Shown: positions 24,801 through 34,661, counted from the first letter of the stretch. The stretch is 64,000 nt of DNA from Enoplolaimus lenunculus (GCA_030248215.1 JASANG010003644.1:20551-84550); one strand, 5' to 3'. Numbers and translations are program-made. Notes: generated by a model not told the origin, from the sequence alone.

Positions 24801-27800
24801 AATACTCAGTGACCCAAGCTGCCCTAAACAAATATTGTAGCAGTTAACATCCTGAAAAGGCCAGTGAAAACGCATACCATTCACGCGAAATCCTATCAAC
24901 ACTACTCTTAGAAAACGCAATAAGGACAGCCCTACAGCAAACTCCAAAAATTCAGACCTCTAATACTACCAAGAAATGATTGTTATGTTTGGTTGCGAAA
25001 AGAAACACGTCATTAAACAAGAATGGTTGAGCAATAGCGAGGACACCAAGCACGATTAGGTGGACTAATTCGTTTTCAGTGTTATCACAGGTTCGCAATT
25101 ATAACAAAATTTGCGCTTGCGGTCTAACTATACCTTGATGCACCCAGGATACACTGTCATCGACTACCGAGTTTGTTTCATTATTTCCAATCAATGCAGC
25201 AACAGTGATGCTATTTGCTAACTGCTTCTTCCGGTTCATATCGATTTTGAAACAGAAGTAGTATTGTGCCTGAAATCTTAGAACTGCGACTGGTTTCGTT
25301 TGTCTTTAAGTTGCTGCACAAACAATACCGAATCCTTATAACAATACACTCTATTGTGACCCCATTATCTATTCCTATATCAATATGAAACAAATACATA
25401 AGCATTATTCTTAGTAATAATAATAATAATAATAATAATATGAACTTTTTAGTTTGTTCGTGAGTGCCTACACTATAACCATCTAGCGCAAATGAACCGT
25501 ACATTAAAAGTTAAGTTGCCACCAACTAGGCATGTAAAGATCGAGATAAAAAGTTATACAGATGTAAACTAACCAAGTCCGTGAGATGTGCATCAAAAGA
25601 CAAACTTGTTTCTTTATGAGTAGCATACGCTTTGCTATCAAACAGCTCAATACTGCTGTCATAGCAGCCTGTTTCGTTCTGCAAAATAAAATAATCAGCA
25701 TCAAAATTATACGCATGTTATTTAAACCACACAAGTTGTAGAAAATTAACACTAATCATTGAAGCAGGTATGGCAGTCTCGGTCTCGGCAAGTCTCGGTA
25801 TTTTCATGATATTTATGACCAGATATTCCTAAAGAACAAAAAGCATTAAAAATAATTTAGTTTTGAAACTTTACATTTTTTACGGTGATATCAAAAAATT
25901 GACCGAGATCGAAACTTTTCATGGACGGTCTCGGTCTCGGTTTCTAACCCAGACCACCAGGGTGCAACCGGAATTCCGGTTCCGGTTCCGGCATTTTTTC
26001 ACCTTCCGGTTCCGGTTCCGGTAAATTTTTACCGGATTTAAAAATTCCGGTATTATAATTTGGCCGTTTTCTTAACTTTGTTAATTTTTAAGAATGTCTT
26101 TTGAAAGCCACTTGTACTCCGAATATAAGCCATTGATGGTGGATTTCACTTCAGTCGATGATGAAAATCTAAAATACAACAAATAAAATAAATACCTATG
26201 TTCGACTACGGTTATTTCACAAATAATAGAGCAAAATATAAGATTAAAATGAAATTTTTGGTGAAATGCATTTTTCACTTTCCGGTTCCGGTAAAATTTT
26301 CAAATTCCGGTTCCGGTTCCGGTAAATTGTAATTCCGGTTGCACCCTGCAGACCACCCATTCATGCATTGACGGATACGTCTCCCATCTCTCGCAAACAA
26401 TACCTTCTTCAAATACTTAGGTAGATGATTTCTTGACGACGAATAGGATCATTCAACTGTTCACATAACAAATACGTAATTTGAAAGCCTCCACAGTCCT
26501 CTGGTAACTAGTGATCAAAAATTTACATATACCAGTCATAGTGGGACTACATTTATTGAGCGAAGCTCGAACGCACGCAAGCAATTAAGGTAATATGCAA
26601 ATTAGTTATTAGCTAACTATATATTCATTTATCGATTTTGGAGGTTTTTAAGCAATTTCCTAAGATTCCTCGCACCCAAGAACCCTTCAGCCACCCTAAT
26701 AATTATTGAAATAATTTAAAAAGTCCTAATTTTGTCTTGTCAATTACGCTAATATGCAAATTAGCTATTAGCTAACTATTTGATTATAGGTTTCGGAGGT
26801 TTGTAAACAATTTATTCAGATTCTTCGCACCCAAAAACCTTCAGTAAACCCTAATAATTATTGAAATAAATTAAAAAGTCCTAGTTTTGTCTTGTCAATT
26901 AAGCTAATATGCAAATTAGCTATTGGCTAACTATTCAATTATCGGTTTTGGATGTTTGTAAACTATTTATTCAAATTCCTCGCACCCAAAAACCCTTTAC
27001 TGCTAAAATTAGATTGCTTCTAACTGTAATAATTAGTGAAATATTGTGGAAAGTCCTAATTTAGGCTTAATTAATTTATTATGCAAATTACCTTTCGACC
27101 CACAAGTACAAAACATAAAACGATTCGCTCAACAAAACGTATCAGAAAAACGCCTAATACCGTGAAGCCAATTTTATCATAAAGCTAATTGCAAATACGC
27201 TTATTAAAAACTATTCGAAAAACGTGTGTCGAAATAATTTTAGCATCAAGACCAACAGGCAAAATGTGCCGCTGTTCAACATACAACTGATTCAGTTAGT
27301 AGATATCAAACGTGCCTATAAACACATACATAGCTAAATATATAAGGTTACTTCATAAAAACATTATCACCAGGTGTTTCATTTGTAAACGTGTTAGCAA
27401 ATAAGTCATAATATATATACCCTTATGATCCGGACTTGACGGATTGCCAACATATCACACCCATACATGCTAATACGGAAGTTGCTACCTGGCTCCAACT
27501 GAATTTCACCGTGATCTCTAAAACAAAATGCAATGATAAGCAGCGCGATATAACTTATTTTTAATGTTTTGCCAGCGGCTTTCACAGCAACCAACCTAGG
27601 ATATAAGTAGTTATAACCCCCGAGGGGTTATAACTACAGATATATTATATAGTCGTTCCATATTTAACAAGTTAAAAATATATAAACCGCAAACGTTTGG
27701 TACTGCAATACGGTTTTTCTCACAGCAAGTAAACACCGATCTCAGAGCTCAGTCACTTGACTACTTACAAGAATCAAATATGCACAGCTAACTGTCTTCA

Positions 27801-28073
27801 TTACACTATCAAGTTTCTATAGCTCGAAAATTCAACCGAAAATATAATGCATACAAATTTTGTTTGCAACATGTATGGTTGAATAGTATGTATATACAAC
27901 TGCAATATGCCTTTAGTCACCAAACCACTTTTCTATGCTTACCCATATCCGATGATTATTTCAGGTGTTTCGACACGGAACCCAGCTAGTTGCCTTTTAA
28001 CATGACAGATGGTGTTCACACTCACATGTAATATAGAAAAAAGTACCACACATACACTTAAGCATCTTGCCAT
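18850..28073 (-). CDS. CNNM: CNNM-family Mg2+ transport protein, minus copy (14 exons, 882 aa)
   Basis: Exons: 28073-27943, 27517-27421, 25678-25574, 25269-25134, 24823-24671, 24462-24301, 23893-23699, 23066-22984, 22617-22432, 22054-21880, 21702-21520, 21407-21259, 20084-19929 and 19587-18850. All borders are AG/GT and the sum is 2649 bp, an exact frame. Residues 1-21 form a signal/anchor; 22 to about 165 are extracellular ([19 protein letters not shown]). DUF21 spans about 165-340 with [16 protein letters not shown] and [19 protein letters not shown]. The CBS pair spans about 345-520 ([31 protein letters not shown]). The cNMP-like fold is about 540-690 ([20 protein letters not shown]). The tail is Ser/Gln/Gly-rich and ends early at a TAG where the other copy has GAG. 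CNNMs are plasma-membrane Mg2+ efflux or regulatory proteins. Introns 2 and 7 hold hAT MITEs. Confidence 0.95.
19588..22984 (-). other. introns 8-13 of the minus CNNM gene
   Basis: These introns separate exons 8 through 14. The longest is intron 12 (20085-21258), which has no recognised exon or intact transposon, only AT-rich sequence and a GC-rich CCGGGGCCAGGG patch near 20588. I see no conserved block shared with the matching plus-copy introns, in contrast to the exons, which align base for base with synonymous changes. Confidence 0.5.
23127..23351. mobile_element. small hAT MITE in minus-CNNM intron 7
   Basis: The left end TAGGGTGGAACCGGAATTCC and right end CCGGTTGCACCCTG are inverted; the first base has changed from C to T. 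Flanks AATAACGT (23119-23126) and ACTAACGT (23352-23359) agree at 7 of 8. At 225 bp it is a short relative of the 391-bp family. Confidence 0.75.
23370..23610. repeat. CCGGATAC-rich hAT-like fragment with internal duplication
   Basis: It begins GGTGCGACCGGATATTAATT, the terminus shared with the right ends at 7889 and about 58670. It carries two tandem copies of a roughly 55-bp unit containing CACTTTCTGCTATTTAGCT (about 23549 and 23589). No opposite terminus was found, so it is a fragment. Confidence 0.5.
24126..24230 (-). CDS. candidate in-phase 105-nt cassette exon in minus-CNNM intron 6
   Basis: Within the 407-bp intron 6, a segment with acceptor TTTCAG and donor G|GTAGTA is 105 nt long, phase 1 on both sides, and has no stop. 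It reads [20 protein letters not shown] then [15 protein letters not shown]. If included it would add 35 residues after LFDDLTS, between two DUF21 membrane helices, without breaking the frame. CNNM proteins I know have no insert here, and the plus copy shows no counterpart in its LINE-filled intron 6. Its composition is more protein-like than surrounding intron. It could be an alternative exon, an exonised fragment of another gene, or chance. This is inference from sequence only. Confidence 0.35.
25410..25440. repeat. TAA microsatellite
   Basis: About nine TAA units lie in intron 3 of the minus CNNM gene. They explain a leucine run in a spurious minus-strand frame. Confidence 0.9.
25765..26365. 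mobile_element. hAT MITE (GGTCTCGG subfamily), host of a nested MITE
   Basis: The left end is CAGGTATGGCAGTCTCGGTC and the right end CCACCCATTCATG. Flanks CATTGAAG (25757-25764) and CATTGACG (26366-26373) agree at 7 of 8. It is interrupted by the complete 391-bp element at 25958-26348. The outer element is more diverged than the inner one, consistent with the order of insertion. It lies in intron 2 of the minus CNNM gene. Confidence 0.85.
25958..26348. mobile_element. hAT MITE, 391 bp, nested
   Basis: The ends are CAGGGTGCAACCGGAATTCC and AATTCCGGTTGCACCCTG. The 8-bp target duplication CAGACCAC (25950-25957 and 26349-26356) is perfect. It has the same length as, and is nearly identical to, the element at 17279-17669, in opposite orientation, so this family was active relatively recently. 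Confidence 0.93.
26583..27095. repeat. ~160-bp tandem repeat with ATGCAAAT octamers
   Basis: Three full units and the start of a fourth lie in intron 2 of the minus CNNM gene. Each begins CTAATATGCAAATTAGCTAT and carries GATTCCTCGCACCCAA and AAAGTCCTAATTT further on. The POU octamer ATGCAAAT is conserved in all four starts (26595, 26754, 26909, 27081), spaced 155-172 bp. The plus-copy intron 2 (455 bp) lacks the array, so it arose or was retained only here. Confidence 0.85.
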
Positions 28074-28390
28074 GCGAAATTTATAGTTTCTAAACAGGTA
28101 AGGTAAACAATTAACTTATATACTAACAACAGAACACACAAAAAATCATTTAATTATATTAGGTTTAGAACAATGTAGTAAACGATGTGGTCGTACCAAA
28201 AAGCAATACGCTGTGGAAACGACCCATTTATCATTCCGAAGGACTGCGAAAATACTTAGTTTCCATTTAATCTCTCAGAAATATAAAATGGAGTTGAAAA
28301 AAACTGGCAAATCATTACTGATATATAGTAAACAAATTGCTAGCTTTCTTATATTCCATTTTTCGTCAAACTTTTCACAAAAAACAGTCT

Positions 28391-28869
28391 CGGATTATTT
28401 GAGGGATTCAACACAGAACCCAGCTAGTTGCCTTTTAACATGACAGATGACGTTCACACTCACGTGTAATATAGAAAAAATACCACACATCAGGGTGGCA
28501 CCGAATCCACGATTAGACCGAATCCGAATCCGAACCCAGTGCTAATTTGCCGAATCCGAATCCTGCATTTTGCAATTTTAGATATATCTATAATTTGTTT
28601 CAGAATATCAACGCAATGCCAGCCATATAACTTTTAATACGTTAATATATTTCGTCCCGACATCCGTTCTCAGATTTCTCACCTGAAATAAAAAATATTG
28701 ATTTTTATACCAAGGTATTTAAAAATTTTATTGCTCAAAAATGAAAAACATCATGCCGAACTTTGCTGCATTCGGCATTTGGATTGGGCTTTTCCACCAC
28801 CGAATCCGAATCCGAACCTTTGTTGCCACCCTGCCACACATACACTTAAGCTTCTTGCCATGCAAAATT
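28391..28869 (-). pseudogene. duplicated, MITE-split copy of CNNM exon 1
   Basis: On the minus strand it still reads ATGGCAAGAAGCTTAAGTGT, matching the start of the genuine exon 1. It is then interrupted by a hAT MITE, resumes at the CATCTGTCATGTTAAAAGG block, and lacks the GGTAAGC donor. It cannot yield the CNNM N-terminus. Its upstream DNA duplicates the putative promoter. Confidence 0.8.
28491..28833. mobile_element. hAT MITE (GCCGAATCCGAAT family), 343 bp
   Basis: The ends are CAGGGTGGCACCGAATCC and TTTGTTGCCACCCTG. The perfect 8-bp target duplication CCACACAT lies at 28483-28490 and 28834-28841. Subterminal CCGAATCCGAATCC repeats occur at both ends. The outer parts of the element at 48840-49926 are the same family. 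Confidence 0.93.
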
Positions 28870-29942
28870 TATAGTTTCTAAACAGGTAAATTAACTTTGC
28901 TAAAAATAGAACACACAAAAAATGATTTAGTTATACTAGGTTTAAGACAATGCAGTAAACGTTGTGGTCGTACCAAAAACAAATACGATGGGGAAACGAC
29001 GCATTTATTATTCCAAAGTGCTGCGAAAATACTTAGTTTTCCCCCTTAATTTCTCCGAAAATAAAATAGTGGCGAAAAAGAAACTGGCAAATCATTACCG
29101 ATATATATAGTAAACAAATAGCTAGTTATTTTTATATTTTTTCGGTAAACCTTTTACAAAAACAATCACAGGTTTACTGAAACACCGTCTTTTACGTACT
29201 GGTGTCATCATGGCTACCTTACTACCTAAACTGTTTCTTTTTTGGTAACTTCACTAAACAACCACGCTGGAAATCATACCTCTGACCTCTCTCCGCACGC
29301 GGTCGATATTATAATTTTCTCCAGAGCCAAATGGCGTCTTAACATTAAATATACTATGCACCTACACATATGGCACACCACGTATACAAATGTCCTGTTT
29401 TTTGTGCGGACGTCCCTGACCGCTCATGCAAACTTCTCCAACTCCATGGGCTTGCAATTTGTTATATGCCCAAGCGTGGAGGCAAGTAAAAACCTTATGC
29501 TGATGGTGCACATCGGTAAAACGCTGATAAATATGTAGTACCTTCATATGCAGAAGCGGTAAATTGGTACTTAAGCACGTGCTAAATTATTACTTATTCA
29601 GGAATGCTAACATTGGTTTAGCTGAAATTATAAACTCGTGGTGCCTCCTTAGTATAAAGCAAAACTGTCACCTTTTTGTTATGACAATGGCTCACATGTG
29701 ACGTTTACCTGTCTTGATCAAAACGTTCAGTATTTACTTAAGTCGTTGACTTAAGTAATTACTTAAGCATTAATTACTTAAGCATAGCTTAAGTAAATAC
29801 ATAGGTAAAGTTTCAGAAACCCAGCCAATGTCATTAATCGGGCAGGCTAGGGAACTGTCATAAGTTGCAAAGGGCTCGGGCTACGGTATGACCGCTTCAA
29901 GTTCTGAGTGCTTGCAGTTGATAATGACGGGAGTTCTTATCG

Positions 29943-30011
29943 AGGTTTCGATCCCGTGATCCCAGGCCGACATATTCTCAGGCCAGCGCGCTACCACTGA
30001 ACCACCCCGCC
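29943..30011 (-). repeat. tRNA-derived SINE-like sequence
   Basis: On the minus strand it reads GGCGGGGTGGTTCAGTGGTA, GCGCGCTGGCCTGAGA and GGGATCGAAACCT. This is the layout of a tRNA 5' half with box A (TGGTTCAGTGGTAG) and a box B-like GATCGAAACC. The stems do not pair well enough for a working tRNA. Confidence 0.6.
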
Positions 30012-30065
30012 TTATAATCAACGGATGAGTGTTTAAGGACCACAACATTATACTGATTTATCGTC

Positions 30066-30715
30066 ACTTTTGTCGAATCCTGTGCCACCTATATAACGCA
30101 CTAACCACTAACATTTAGCAAATCAAATTTTGGATACATAACTAGGATTGATAATACTCCGTATGCACAAACTTTCAAGCCGCAGTCGCTCATTGGGGGT
30201 CTGTGGCAGAAGGCTGATGGCATAGGCTTCGACAACAGTGCCCTAATAAGCACTTTTGTCGACGCCTGTGCCACCCTCCAAGTTTAAAAAAAGAACAACA
30301 TGTTATTATTTGCTATATAATACCTTTATATCATCTTCATTCTTGCTTCTTTAACCAGTTTAATCAAATTTGTAAACGTCGCGAACATGTTGAACGAAGG
30401 CTTAGGCTTAGACTAGGGCTTTAGGCCTTAGGCTTAGGCTTAGGCCGCTTAGACTTAGGCTTAGGGTTAGGCTTACACTTAGGCTTCTTTTTTTAAAACT
30501 TGGAGGGTGGCACAGGCTTCGACAAAAGTGCATATTAGGGCACTGTTGTCGAAGCCTGTGCCATCAGCCTTCTGCCATAGACCCCCAATGAGCGACTGCG
30601 GCTTGAAAGTTTGTACGTACGGAGTATTATCAATCCTAGTTATGTATGCAAAATTTGCTTTGCTAAATGTTAGTGGTTAGTGCGTTATATAGGTGGCACC
30701 GGCTTGGACAAATGT
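30066..30715. repeat. palindrome with ~230-bp arms
   Basis: The left arm 30066-30294 and the right arm 30485-30715 are inverted copies at over 90 percent identity by eye. Landmarks in both arms are TGTGCCACC, GCGCACTAACCACTAACATT-type sequence, GACCCCCAATGAGCGACTGC (or its complement) and AACTTGGAGGGTGGCACAGG (or its complement). The 190-bp spacer contains a TTAGGC-type patch (30398-30485). The outer edge of each arm ends in CTTTTGTCGAA or an equivalent, so the arms carry several copies of the GTCGAAGCCTGTGCCA motif. Confidence 0.85.
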
Positions 30716-30745
30716 TCCCATTTATCTTGGTTGTTCCACTAACAA

Positions 30746-30813
30746 GATTGCGATCCCGTCACTCCTTACCGCCAGACTCTCAGTCCATTACGTTGCCACT
30801 GAGCTACGCCGCC
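30746..30813 (-). repeat. tRNA-derived SINE-like sequence
   Basis: On the minus strand, GGCGGCGTAGCTCAGTGGCA gives a good box A and GGGATCGCAATC is a damaged box B. Stem pairing is poor, so this is a relic and not a functional tRNA. Confidence 0.6.
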
Positions 30814-31012
30814 TCAAAATCAAGTGCAGTTTTTAGTTTTTATAACTTATAAATACCTCGACATTATACTCAAGTATCTTGGCTCTTCCGCGTTTTTCAC
30901 AGTTCTGCATATGAAGGCACTACAAAAGCACCAGCGGTTTACCGGTGTTCAGAACGAGCATAAGGCTTTTATTTGCCTCGATACATCGGTAAGTCAGATG
31001 TTGCCACAACGG

Positions 31013-31072
31013 AAATCAAACCTTGGGCCTCACGTTGGCGAGTTAAGTGCGCTACTCGTTAACCACGGGGCG
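31013..31072 (-). repeat. tRNA-derived SINE-like sequence
   Basis: On the minus strand, CGCCCCGTGGTTAACGAGTA, GCGCACTTAACTCGCC and AAGGTTTGATTTCCG follow tRNA order, with box B drifted to GGTTTGATTTC. Confidence 0.5.
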
Positions 31073-31689
31073 GATATCAAATTTTCAATTATATCAAGTG
31101 ATATATGTGCACGTGTATGCAAGCGGCTTTACATTACAAACGCTACGCATATATGCTTCACCATAAACACCAACACGTATGCTATTGCTGGGTCATTACT
31201 GACTGCTACGAAAATTCTGGGTAAGGTTGACCAAACTATAATGTCAGGAGAATTTGTTGCAAATCAAACAGCTTCTAGAAATTCCCACGATAGAACGTGC
31301 AATAATATCTTATCGCGAACAAAACAATACATATAATTTTGCAGATGACATATGTCAACAAAAAATTCAGTACATACTAGCTACGTATATATCTTCCAGC
31401 GTTAATGAAAAACAAAATTATATTTTCCTGTAATTTCGTGATGGAAGGTCCATTTATAGCGTTGCTCCATATTTTAATATTTAGAATTTAGCTCAAATCT
31501 CCAGTTTTCTTAAGCGTTTCATGCATTAAGCGAATATTATGGCACTATTATACCCGCGGAATAATGGTTTGCCGCTCAATGTAAATGTGTTGCATGTTAG
31601 TCGTACGCTATTAACTTTTGAAGGTTCCAGCCAGATATCAGAGTTCGTACTGGTAAACGAATTCTGTCTTGAGGTGTTAATGTAGGAAA

Positions 31690-32200
31690 AATCTGAAGTA
31701 TATGTTTTGATTGAAAACCGGAATGGTGGATTTCTTGGTTGATAAGCGTTATTTGAAGCATAGGATTTGGTTGGAAAACGGGAAAAATGGAAGTGCAAAA
31801 TTCAAGCGCAGAGCACAGGTTTTGGTTGGTTGGAAAACGGGAAAGTTGAAGATTTTAGTGCCTAGTTTTTCCTTTAGGTTGGTAGAAAAAATCTGAAGCA
31901 TAGATTATGGTTGGAAAGCGGGAAAGGTGGAAAATTAAAATGCCTAGATTTTATTTCGGACGGTAAGAAATATCTGAAGCATAGGTTTTGGTTGGAAAAC
32001 GGAAACAGTGGAAAATTTAACCGACTAGATTATCCCTTATGGTAGGAAAAATCTGAAGCATAGGTTTTGGTTAGAAAAGAGAAAAATTTAAACGCTTAGA
32101 TTTACCCTGTGGGTTGGTAGGGAATGTCTAAAGCACAGGTTTTGTTTGGAAAGCGGTGAAAATGGAAAATTAAAATGCCTAGATTTTCCTTTAAGCTTTT
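31690..32200. repeat. tandem repeat, ~60-80 bp units
   Basis: About seven diverged units each contain GAAGCATAGGTTTTGGTTGG, AAAACGGGAAA, then AAAATGCCTAGATTTTCC. Spacing varies between about 60 and 80 bp. Nothing suggests it is coded or transcribed. Confidence 0.75.
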
Positions 32201-32350
32201 AATAGAAACGAAAATTGAGGTTCGGAAACCCAAAAAACGCCAAATCGAGTTTCGGATATCAGAAGTAAGAAGTTTAATTTCGGGTATTCGGAAAAATATC
32301 GGCAAGAATTGACGATACCCGGATACGAAAAAATATCCAATGCCCATCGC
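32190..32350 (-). repeat. ATCCGGATATTTTTTC family terminus
   Basis: On the minus strand it reads GGGCATTGGATATTTTTTCG, then TATCCGG and CAATTCTTGCCGATA. The same terminus occurs at about 35610-35690 (minus) and 61855-62010 (plus), and weakly at 62950-63030. This is a dispersed repeat family, probably another MITE. Confidence 0.6.
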
Positions 32351-33126
32351 TACGTTTTCTTCATTTAAAAAGTAGCGCGTTCTGATAATAGATTTTTTGC
32401 TTGTAATACTTTACATATTGAACCTGAGTTTGTAGTTGCCACCAAGGACCGATCTACAGGAGTCTAGGGATCGGATTTTCCCCCACCGGGCTCCAGGACT
32501 CAAAATTTTAACAACTAAAAAATTCTACGAAACTTGTCGAGAATTTAGGATTTGCGCTTTCCAAAATTTCTTCACACAAAGGCACGCTGGGGCGTGCGTT
32601 TACCCTTCCATGAATAAAAATCGAGTAGCAGAGGTAGAATTTTTATTTGAATTAAAACACATAACCATCTATTGTATGCTGAGTACTGTATTACAGCAAT
32701 GTCACATATGAATCCGCCGGTCACCATGATCATTATTTAAGACAAATATAGCAACACTTATTAAAGGTGTTGAAAAATAGATTTATGGAACATGGGATGC
32801 ATTCTAGTCATCGGTTGTACTTCTTGAAATTTTGTCGCTTACGCAGTATCAATTGCTTTATATGCAAACAGCTGGAAAGGAACCGAAATAGACTTGTTAC
32901 TTTTCTAAACCGCCAAAAATAGACTTGTTACCTTTCTAAACCGCCAAATCTTGCCGAATAACACAAAATACTTCAAATACGACGCAAATTAATAACGCAG
33001 GTAACACTGAAAACAGGCAGAAACTAAGCAATAGCGCCAAATTACTATTGAAACACATATTCATATATCTGCAATTGCTTCTGGTTACTCTCATAAACAT
33101 TCCAGGCCCGCTTGGCTTAGGCTTAT
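32351..33126. other. intergenic, nothing recognised
   Basis: There is no exon or repeat boundary I can support, apart from a short direct repeat of ATAGACTTGTTAC near 32890-32935. Confidence 0.4.
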
Positions 33127-33791
33127 GCTGGATTCACGTTTTATAACCGGAACAGGCGGGACATGGTTTGTCCCATGTTGATTCGACGTCAACTTTAAAA
33201 TTCGAGCACTCATATCGGGTGAACAGACAAAACTCGAATGTCATATGACATTTAGCTTACAAACCACCGCTCTCAGATGATCAATGTGTACAAGATTCGG
33301 TATGTCACGTGATACTAAGGGACATTTAAGCGAATATCATACGATATTCCAAAATTACAATGAATATCATATTGTATTCAGTGGGACAGTGTATCTTCGG
33401 GTGCTAATAAATTAATGGAAAGTCGAACGGTAGCGGCGGAGATGTGCAAAAATACCAAATACGCATCTGCAAAACCATTTCCCACGCAAAACCGCTTAGA
33501 AACACAATGTCGTAGTTTAAAAATTCAATTTCAAATTCCAGTATCATATGATACTCAATAGGACAATATGGGGATGTTATTCAGTATGCAGACATTTGAA
33601 AATATATCTTACGACATTCGCAGCCAATACTTCGAATATCATACGATATTGAAGGACAAAAGGGGACCTACACATAATGATAGCTACGAATTTTTGAATA
33701 TGATATGGGGTCTGCTGGCAGACAAAATGTTATCAATATACTAATAGGTGAAAACGTGTCCCAAGCTGTCCCTATTATAACGTAAACCCCG
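33127..33791. mobile_element. GGGTTCACGTTATAA TIR element, copy 2
   Basis: The left end is GGATTCACGTTTTATAACC and the right end TATTATAACGTAAACCCC, inverted copies of the family terminus. The interior is 665 bp rich in CATATGATATT-type palindromes and has no coding sequence. TTAGGC-type hexamers flank both ends. Confidence 0.65.
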
Positions 33792-33900
33792 CATAGGCTT
33801 AGGCTTAGGAAGATGCTCATTCTTACGCTTAGGTTTAGGCTTAGGCTTAGGAATATGCTTATAATACTGTTCCGCCCCTGTTCTATACATTGGCCACGTT
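33792..33900. repeat. TTAGGC-bearing repeat, shared with 63.25 kb
   Basis: TTAGGC-type hexamers surround ATGCTCATTCTTACGCTTAG, followed by ATAATACTGTTCCGCCCCTG. The same order of blocks occurs at 63225-63330 and, inverted, at about 6940-7020. Confidence 0.75.
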
Positions 33901-34318
33901 CCAAATGATATGAAATGGAAACACAGCAAAACAAATCTGAAAACAGGCGAGACACCAATACACATATTATGTCTGCAACTTCATTGTCATATTGCGAAAA
34001 CGAAACTGATTTCGTTGAAATGTCACTGTTGATGCAAATACGTAACTTCAAACTCTAAGAAATATCGAAAAAACACTGCAAGTAAAGCACGAAACTAAAA
34101 ATAGCACAAAATAGCACAAGAAACAAACAGTCCTTTTCATAATAGCTATACTATACGCAAATCTTTCATGGTATGGCCTAAAACAATTTATCTTTTCTGT
34201 CACACATATGTGCACCTTGTATTTTTCGCATCCTATACGCACTTTGACAGAACAATCAGCGCAAAGTTTCCAATCTATAAGCGTAGGTATGTGATTAACA
34301 TAGTCAAAACGAATACTA

Positions 34319-34661
34319 ACGTTCGGTCCAGTGATGTTTGGAGCGCGAAATCGAGATACTGTTGAATTTGGCACCCGCGTAGAAGTCGACGGTGGCTCGC
34401 GTCTTGCTCTTGCATCACTTTCTTCTGCGATTTAAAACAGGTAGGTGAGTACGCAGCGATTAGGAAATTTCCAACATAAACGCGAGCAAGTCCATTCTCT
34501 GTTGACATGGAACCTCAAACAGGTTGCATTCACGCCTGCACTCCAGCCAGAAATTTTCGCATGTACCTAAAACATCAATTTCCATGATCACTTCGTCCGT
34601 GAAAAATTGCTTAAAAATAATTCATAGAAATCCTAGTACCGTGCCGATCAACTTATTGCCT
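34319..34661 (-). CDS. orphan exon-like segments, possibly Tudor-domain
   Basis: On the minus strand, an acceptor-like TTTTTAAG near 34619 precedes a frame reading FFTDEVIMEIDVLGTCENFW then LECRRECNLFE (about 34618-34520), with a possible donor at GAG|GTTCCA. The hydrophobic/FW spacing recalls a Tudor-domain beta barrel, but this is by resemblance only. A second segment (about 34430-34319) has acceptor CGCAG and donor GTTAGT and reads ARARREPPSTSTRVPNSTVS in one frame. The phases do not prove the two are joined. No further exons were found. It could equally be a gene fragment captured by repeats. Confidence 0.3.

Larger units (their letters stand above)
27951..29168. repeat. tandem duplication of minus-CNNM first exon and upstream region
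   Basis: About 440 bp at 27951-28390 (exon 1, start codon and roughly 315 bp upstream) is repeated at 28391-29168. The two copies align through CCAGCTAGTTGCCTTTTAAC, TAGTTTCTAAACAGGTAA and GTGGTCGTACCAAAAA. The second is lengthened by a 343-bp MITE plus its target duplication. The junction removes the exon 1 splice donor from the upstream copy, so only the inner copy can act as a normal first exon. Confidence 0.85.
29169..31690. repeat. large imperfect inverted-repeat region with tRNA-like modules
   Basis: Around a centre near 30.39 kb, outer segments are inverted homologues: 29480-29560 on the minus strand matches 30900-30990 on the plus (CTGCATATGAAGG, GCATAAGG, TTTGCCTC). Inner arms are listed separately. 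Three degenerate tRNA-like sequences, all readable on the minus strand, lie between and beyond the arms. A self-complementary stretch of CTTAAGTAATTACTTAAG type occurs near 29750-29790. No protein gene is supported; the 170-codon frame at 30824-31336 crosses these repeats. Confidence 0.6.

Noticed and set aside
30824-31336. 170-codon plus-strand frame
   Set aside because: It runs through inverted-repeat and tRNA-derived sequence, without splice or domain evidence.
31690-32200. CRISPR-like spaced repeats
   Set aside because: Units are diverged along their whole length with no constant repeat/variable spacer pattern, and the DNA is eukaryotic.
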